47,081 nucleotides of DNA from an uncultured Cellvibrio sp. GTDB lineage: Bacteria > Pseudomonadota > Gammaproteobacteria > Pseudomonadales > Cellvibrionaceae. The notes beneath the pieces were generated by a model. That model ran no database searches. It saw only the letters and a list, made by a program, of their open reading frames with translations, and was not told the DNA's origin. A program made the position numbers and the translations under genes. Position 1 is the stretch's first letter; every line of letters begins with the position of its first letter. Of this stretch, positions 43,282 to 47,081 are shown piece by piece. The DNA is taken from assembly GCA_946481735.1 (NCBI GenBank), contig CAMLOU010000010.1, forward strand, positions 1-47,081, written 5' to 3'.

Positions 43282-43306
43282 AAAGCGCGGCCTTAGCCGC
43301 GCTTTT
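43282..43306. terminator. bidirectional terminator between the deacetylase and gcvH
   Basis: AAAGCGCGGC (43282-43291), loop CTTA, GCCGCGCTTT (43296-43305) then T. It lies between the two composite repeat elements. It can serve both the glycosyltransferase operon and gcvTH. Confidence 0.75.
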
Positions 43307-43430
43307 AATTTCCATTCCCGCTTAGAAAAATAGTTAACTTCAAGACCTATCTTTAGAGCTACTTCCCAAATCAAATCCGCTCCAAGTGACTAGAATTAAA
43401 ATCATTCACTCGCAGGATAAATCAATGTGA

Positions 43431-43536
43431 GTTTTGCATTGAAGGGGTTGTTTCGAAACCCTCAAGTCAGGGACGACTTGAGGGAGCTACAGGGATGTAT
43501 TCATGCGTTTTCGAAACAACCCCTTCAATGCAAAAC
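43431..43536 (-). repeat. composite inverted-repeat element, copy 2
   Basis: Outer arms 43431-43458 and 43509-43536 are a perfect 28-bp inverted repeat, ending inward in TTTCGAAA. On the minus strand the core (43508-43485) contains TGAATACATCCCTGTAG and is followed by the hairpin CCCTCAAGTC/GACTTGAGGG (43459-43484) and the other arm. Core and layout match copy 1; arms and hairpin do not. The plus-strand stretch 43244-43430 between the two copies holds only a terminator and AT-rich sequence. Confidence 0.9.
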
Positions 43537-43571
43537 GGCGTCCAAAGTACCCACTCTTAAAAGACCGAAAC

Positions 43572-43964
43572 CTATTCTTCGTCTTCCACCACACTACGAT
43601 AATCATCCGCATCCAACGCATTCTCAAGCTCAGACAAATCATCCGGGCGCACGCGAAAGAACCAGCCATCGTCATAGGGAGAAGCATTCACCGTCTCCGG
43701 CGCATCCTGCAACTGCTCATTCACCTCAACCACCTCGCCAGACACCAACGAATAAATATCCGACGCCGCCTTCACCGACTCAACCACACCCGCCTCTTCA
43801 CCCGCGGTCACCGTGCTGCCGACCTCCGGCACTTCCACATACACCACATCGCCCAGGGCATCCTGTGCGTGATCAGTAATACCGATGGTCACGGTGCCAT
43901 CTTCTTCCACCCGCGCCCACTCGTGACTGCTGAGATATTTGAGTTCTTTGCGAATTTCGCTCAT
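43572..43964 (-). CDS. gcvH: glycine cleavage system H protein
   Basis: A 130-residue lipoyl carrier protein of the glycine cleavage complex. [20 protein letters not shown] is the family start, and the lipoylated lysine is in [32 protein letters not shown] follows near the end. AGGA lies 8 bases before ATG 43964. The frame open to 44120 lies inside gcvT and is not used. It follows gcvT by 46 bases. gcvP is not the next gene downstream; only the repeat block follows. Confidence 0.95.
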   Translation of the reverse strand: MSEIRKELKYLSSHEWARVEEDGTVTIGITDHAQDALGDVVYVEVPEVGSTVTAGEEAGVVESVKAASDIYSLVSGEVVEVNEQLQDAPETVNASPYDDGWFFRVRPDDLSELENALDADDYRSVVEDEE

Positions 43965-44010
43965 TGCTAAAGTCCTGTGAAAAATAATGGATGACGTAAT
44001 CTTGTTCGCA

Positions 44011-45099
44011 TTACACCAGCGGTTGACCGTGGCGTACAAAGTTCGGTTTAACCACTTCAACCGTGACCAGCTTGCCGCGCATTTCAACCTGGCAGTGGCT
44101 GCCGATGCTGACCGGGACACGGGCTAAAGCAATAGAATAGCCCAAGGTTGGCGAGAATGTGCCGCTGGTAATCACACCGCGCGCGTCGGTGCCTTCGACC
44201 ACCACAACCTGCTCGGCACGCAATACGCCGCGCTCGCGCAGGACCAGCCCTACCAGTTTCTGTGGAACACCAGCGGCTTTTTGCGCTTCGATCACCGGGC
44301 GGCCGATAAAATCCCGGCTCGCCGGTTCCCAGGCGATGGTCCAGCCCATGTTGGCCACCAGCGGTGAGGTATCTTCGTCCATCTCGTGACCATAGAGGTT
44401 CATGCCGGCTTCCAGGCGCAAGGTATCGCGGGCGCCGAGTCCGCAAGGTGCGACGCCGGCGTTGGCCAGGGCTTGCCAGAAACCGGGGGCTTCGCCGTTG
44501 GGCAGCATGATTTCGAGGCCGTCTTCGCCGGTATAACCCGTGCGCGCGATAAACCAGCTACCACTCTCCTGGCCCTGAAAGACCGCCAATTGCTCAATCA
44601 GTGCCGCGCGCGGTTCACCGGCGACCTGTTTGGTCAGCGCCATGGCGTCGGGGCCCTGGATGGCGATCATGGCAAGGTCGTCGCGCTCTTGCAGCTCTAC
44701 GGCGAAGTCGGCGGCAATCCGGTTCATCCAGGCCAGGTCTTTTTCGCGGGTGGAACAGTTGACCACCACGCGGAACCAGCCGCTCATGTTGTATACGATC
44801 AGGTCATCGATAACCCCGCCCGCTTCATTGAGCATGGCGCTGTAGAGGGCTTTGCCCGGCTGGTTTTCAATGCGGGTCACGTCATTGGCAAGCAGGCGTT
44901 GCAGGTAGACTTTGGCATCAGCGCCGCTGACATCCACCACGGTCATGTGGGACACATCAAACATACCGGCGGCACGGCGCACCTTGTGGTGCTCTTCCAG
45001 TTGCGAGCCGTAGTGCAGCGGCATGTCCCAGCCGCCGAAATCCACTAACTTGCCGCCCATGGCCTGGTGCAGGGTAAAAAGTGCTGTCTTGTGTCCCAT
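44011..45099 (-). CDS. gcvT: aminomethyltransferase GcvT
   Basis: A 362-residue T protein that transfers the glycine methylene to tetrahydrofolate and releases ammonia. Family stretches: [75 protein letters not shown] and [24 protein letters not shown] lies 8 bases before ATG 45099; the ATG at 45135 adds residues outside the family pattern. A possible promoter lies about 80 bases upstream. No glycine riboswitch was recognised in the leader. Confidence 0.95.
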   Translation of the reverse strand: MGHKTALFTLHQAMGGKLVDFGGWDMPLHYGSQLEEHHKVRRAAGMFDVSHMTVVDVSGADAKVYLQRLLANDVTRIENQPGKALYSAMLNEAGGVIDDLIVYNMSGWFRVVVNCSTREKDLAWMNRIAADFAVELQERDDLAMIAIQGPDAMALTKQVAGEPRAALIEQLAVFQGQESGSWFIARTGYTGEDGLEIMLPNGEAPGFWQALANAGVAPCGLGARDTLRLEAGMNLYGHEMDEDTSPLVANMGWTIAWEPASRDFIGRPVIEAQKAAGVPQKLVGLVLRERGVLRAEQVVVVEGTDARGVITSGTFSPTLGYSIALARVPVSIGSHCQVEMRGKLVTVEVVKPNFVRHGQPLV

Positions 45100-45179
45100 G
45101 AGATTCGTCCTGTCCGGAATGCAACCGCCGTTCAAGAGGCGATCTGGAGGCGTGTCGTGATCGGGTGATAAGGCCGCGT

Positions 45180-45208
45180 ATTCTAGCGGCGAGGGCGGGT
45201 TTCTGCCA
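45180..45208 (-). promoter_or_regulatory. candidate promoter of gcvTH
   Basis: On the minus strand TGGCAG (45208-45203) and TAGAAT (45185-45180) have a 17-base spacing, about 80 bases before the gcvT ATG. The -10 is good, the -35 weak. Confidence 0.4.
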
Positions 45209-45230
45209 GCGCCGGCAACACCGGCAGAAA
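45200..45230 (-). terminator. hairpin after the FHA gene
   Basis: TTTCTGCC (45200-45207) and GGCAGAAA (45223-45230) form a perfect 8-bp stem, 13 bases after the FHA gene stop on the minus strand. No T run follows, so termination is possible but unproven. Confidence 0.4.
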
Positions 45231-45242
45231 TCGGGGGGGCGA

Positions 45243-45599
45243 TTAGATGCCCGGGATGATATGGGCGGTTTTTTCCAGGGTAGCTTCGTTGTTGTCGATA
45301 AATTTGAACTGATTCCAGGCGATGCGCACCTGGTCGTTGTGATGCAGCCGCTGGGTGCCGTTAATGCGCTGGTCGTTGATAAAGGTTCCGTTGGTGCTGT
45401 TGAGGTCGATCAGGTAGTACTCGTTAAACTGCGGAAAGTGTTCATTGGGTTTCACCAGCAGATTCGCATGACGTGCGCTCACGGCGGAATCATCGATCTG
45501 GATATCGCTGGCGGGATGGCGGCCGATCTCCAAAGTGCCCTGGCGCAATTCAAATTTGTTGGCGACCACGTCGTCGATCAGTTGTACGAGCATTGCCAT
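45243..45599 (-). CDS. FHA-domain protein
   Basis: A 118-residue single-domain forkhead-associated protein that should bind phosphothreonine peptides. The motif pair is [20 protein letters not shown] (conserved GR..SD and S.RHA) and [12 protein letters not shown] (the NG pair). GAGGA lies 6 bases before ATG 45599. It lies 36 bases after the Ser/Thr kinase gene and is probably cotranscribed, so the kinase or its substrates are likely partners. The C-terminal tail is short ([10 protein letters not shown]). Confidence 0.9.
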   Translation of the reverse strand: MAMLVQLIDDVVANKFELRQGTLEIGRHPASDIQIDDSAVSARHANLLVKPNEHFPQFNEYYLIDLNSTNGTFINDQRINGTQRLHHNDQVRIAWNQFKFIDNNEATLEKTAHIIPGI

Positions 45600-45635
45600 A
45601 AAGAGTCCTCGCGGGTTGTAAAAAGAGTAAAAAAA

Positions 45636-47081
45636 TCAGGCAAAATCTTTTTGTAATGCCTTGCGTAGCGAACGCGCCATGTCGGCGGCGTTGCCGTAAC
45701 GATCACCCGGTTCCTTTTGCAGTGCCTTGTTGATTATACGGCTGGCACTGGTGGGAATTTGTGAACGCAGATCACGAATGTTTTTATGTTTGCCGTGAAT
45801 AATTTGATAACTCAAACCGGCAATATTATCGCCGTGAAACGGCAGCTCGCCGCTGAGCAATTGAAAGAAAGTCACCGCTAAACTGAATATGTCGCTGGCC
45901 TCGCCGACCTTCTGCCCTTTCACTTGCTCGGGCGACATATACAACGGACTGCCGACAATCTCACCGGTTTGCGTGCGCGCGTCGCTGACAATGCGCGCGA
46001 TACCAAAATCCGTTACCGTCACTTTTTTGCTGTCGGGATGATAGAGAATATTGCCCGGCTTGATATCGCGATGGACAATTTGCCGGCTGTGCGCATAGGC
46101 GAGCGCTTCGGCCACATCTGCCACGATGCGATACACCTGGGCCATCGGTAATAAATTTTTCGGCGTAATAAAATTACTCAAGGGTTGGCCCGCCACATAA
46201 TCCATGGCGATAAACGCCAGATCATGTTCTTCACCCACATCGTAGACCGTCACAATATTCGGGTGACGCAAACGCCCGGCGGCTTCCGCCTCACGAAAAA
46301 AACGCGTTTTTACCGCAGCAAGTTCACCCGTGTCGTAACGGGAATAATCCAGGGTTTTAATCGCCACCCGCCGCGCAATCTGCGGATCGTGACCGAGGTA
46401 CACCACCCCCATGGCACCGCGTCCTATTTCACGCTCAATGTTATAACGGCCAAATTGCGGGCGACTGTGGGGATCGGCAAGCACCACCGTTTTACTCAGT
46501 GTCAGCTCGATATCTTCGGCGGGCGAATGTTGTTTGTCGGTTAATTGTTTTAACCGTTTGGTCACGTCTTTAAATGAACGATGGCGTTTGTATAACACGC
46601 GATAAACCGCCAGCGCATCGTTCAGCCGCCGTTTGCGCTCATGTTGCCCTCCAATGTCATACAGCAATTGCAAGACGCGTTCAGACGTTGCGCAATCCTC
46701 CAGGGCTTTTACCGCTTGATCGAGTTGCCCCTGCTGCATCAGTTGCTGACTTAACTGGCAGGCCACATCCTGATGGCGTTGCTGCAAACGCTTGTGCGGC
46801 TTTTGTTGTTGCCGCCACAACGCCATCACCAGAAATCCCCACAGCACATATTGCATGGTTAACCCCAGCGGTAACCAACGCGACTGGGTAATTTGTCCAC
46901 CCAACTGCACCACCAGCAGCAACAATAAACACAGCAGGGTGGCCAGCAAGGCGACACCACCGCTCATGCGCGGCAAGATCCACAGCAGATAAACCAGCAT
47001 CAACAACAGCAAGATTTTTTCTGCACCGTAAAACCACCAGGGCGAGGTGTGATAATTATCGCTGTACAGGCTTTGCATTAA
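45636..47081 (-). CDS. membrane Ser/Thr protein kinase, N-terminus cut by window
   Basis: Hanks-type kinase; the visible 481 codons reach the window edge. The first 95 residues hold three hydrophobic segments (EKILLLLMLVYLLWILPR, GVALLATLLCLLLLLVVQLG, LTMQYVLWGFLVMALW), resembling the membrane part that follows a CHASE2 sensor domain, so a larger extracytoplasmic N-terminus is probably missing. An ATG lies at 47078, but the frame stays open to the edge. A TPR-like helical stretch (about 100-180) follows. The kinase domain starts at FGRYNIEREIGRGAMGVVYL; it has VAIK, IVHRDIKPGNIL, TVTDFGIARI and SPEQ. All catalytic residues are present. The partner FHA gene follows. Confidence 0.88.
   Translation of the reverse strand, partial: LMQSLYSDNYHTSPWWFYGAEKILLLLMLVYLLWILPRMSGGVALLATLLCLLLLLVVQLGGQITQSRWLPLGLTMQYVLWGFLVMALWRQQQKPHKRLQQRHQDVACQLSQQLMQQGQLDQAVKALEDCATSERVLQLLYDIGGQHERKRRLNDALAVYRVLYKRHRSFKDVTKRLKQLTDKQHSPAEDIELTLSKTVVLADPHSRPQFGRYNIEREIGRGAMGVVYLGHDPQIARRVAIKTLDYSRYDTGELAAVKTRFFREAEAAGRLRHPNIVTVYDVGEEHDLAFIAMDYVAGQPLSNFITPKNLLPMAQVYRIVADVAEALAYAHSRQIVHRDIKPGNILYHPDSKKVTVTDFGIARIVSDARTQTGEIVGSPLYMSPEQVKGQKVGEASDIFSLAVTFFQLLSGELPFHGDNIAGLSYQIIHGKHKNIRDLRSQIPTSASRIINKALQKEPGDRYGNAADMARSLRKALQKDFA

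Noticed and set aside
43142..43536. Integron attC sites or a CRISPR array
   Set aside because: No regular spacers and repeats, no integrase or cas gene, and the arms are perfect inverted repeats, unlike imperfect attC sites.
43427..43879. 150-codon plus-strand frame over the repeat element and gcvH
   Set aside because: It lies antisense to gcvH, starts in a repeat arm and encodes Pro/His-rich low-complexity sequence.
45100..45242. Possible glycine riboswitch upstream of gcvT
   Set aside because: I looked for the paired glycine-aptamer motifs and saw none; the leader is only about 75 bases after the candidate promoter, too short for a tandem aptamer.

Overview
The window is a gammaproteobacterial chromosome segment of moderate GC. 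Gene content and order point to the Pseudomonas/Cellvibrio side of the class. Two blocks keep an order I know from Pseudomonas: HAD phosphatase / rppH-ptsP-lgt-thyA-folA, and dsbB-rsd(algQ) / FKBP / algP-like / TIGR02444 / ABC-F. A TtpC-type TonB energy system, a tryptophan-halogenase-like flavoenzyme and a lipoprotein with a polyserine linker fit a Cellvibrionaceae-like polysaccharide degrader. The genus is inferred, not shown. I saw no rRNA, tRNA, CRISPR array, insertion sequence or prophage.

Layout. 1-4.4 kb: argE (cut by the window edge), argA and ilvD, for arginine and branched-chain amino acid synthesis. 4.5-9.65 kb, minus strand: a six-gene TonB operon (DUF3450, TtpC-like, ExbB, ExbD, TonB, TPR protein). 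9.9-15.2 kb, minus strand: rppH, ptsP, lgt, thyA, folA. 15.4-18.5 kb: HAD phosphatase, imelysin-like protein and rlmI. 18.6-26.4 kb is more accessory: a LuxR-type regulator, a polyserine lipoprotein with a duplicated domain, a small lipoprotein, a FlgT-like protein, a tryptophan-halogenase-like enzyme and oxyR. 26.6-30.6 kb: a small acidic protein with a hexanucleotide repeat, gshA, a FliL-like secreted protein, dsbB and rsd. 30.7-35.5 kb: FKBP lipoprotein, AlgP-like Lys/Ala-rich protein, TIGR02444 protein and YheS-type ABC-F ATPase. 35.5-39.1 kb: opgG-opgH for osmoregulated periplasmic glucans. 39.1-43.1 kb: mgtC behind a long structured leader, then a three-gene operon of an MGDG-synthase-like glycosyltransferase, a YkoP-like protein and a NodB deacetylase. 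43.1-43.55 kb: a non-coding block with two copies of a composite inverted-repeat element. 43.57-47.08 kb, minus strand: gcvH and gcvT, then an FHA protein and a membrane Ser/Thr kinase cut by the window edge.

Most genes are housekeeping. The best candidates for something undescribed are non-coding. First, two elements at 43142-43243 and 43431-43536 share a core (TGAATACRTCCCTGTAG followed by a hairpin) but have unrelated, perfectly self-complementary outer arms. A 32-bp palindrome at 32986-33017 looks like a collapsed version. Second, the mgtC leader combines a 17-codon reading frame, a hairpin over its stop codon, a terminator-like stem and a tandem duplication of the Shine-Dalgarno/start region that creates a seven-codon upstream ORF.

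Start codons were chosen by Shine-Dalgarno position and remembered family N-termini. Several are GTG or TTG (argA, folA, rppH, the HAD phosphatase, the imelysin, the LuxR regulator, gshA). All assignments come from reading the sequence; no database search was run.
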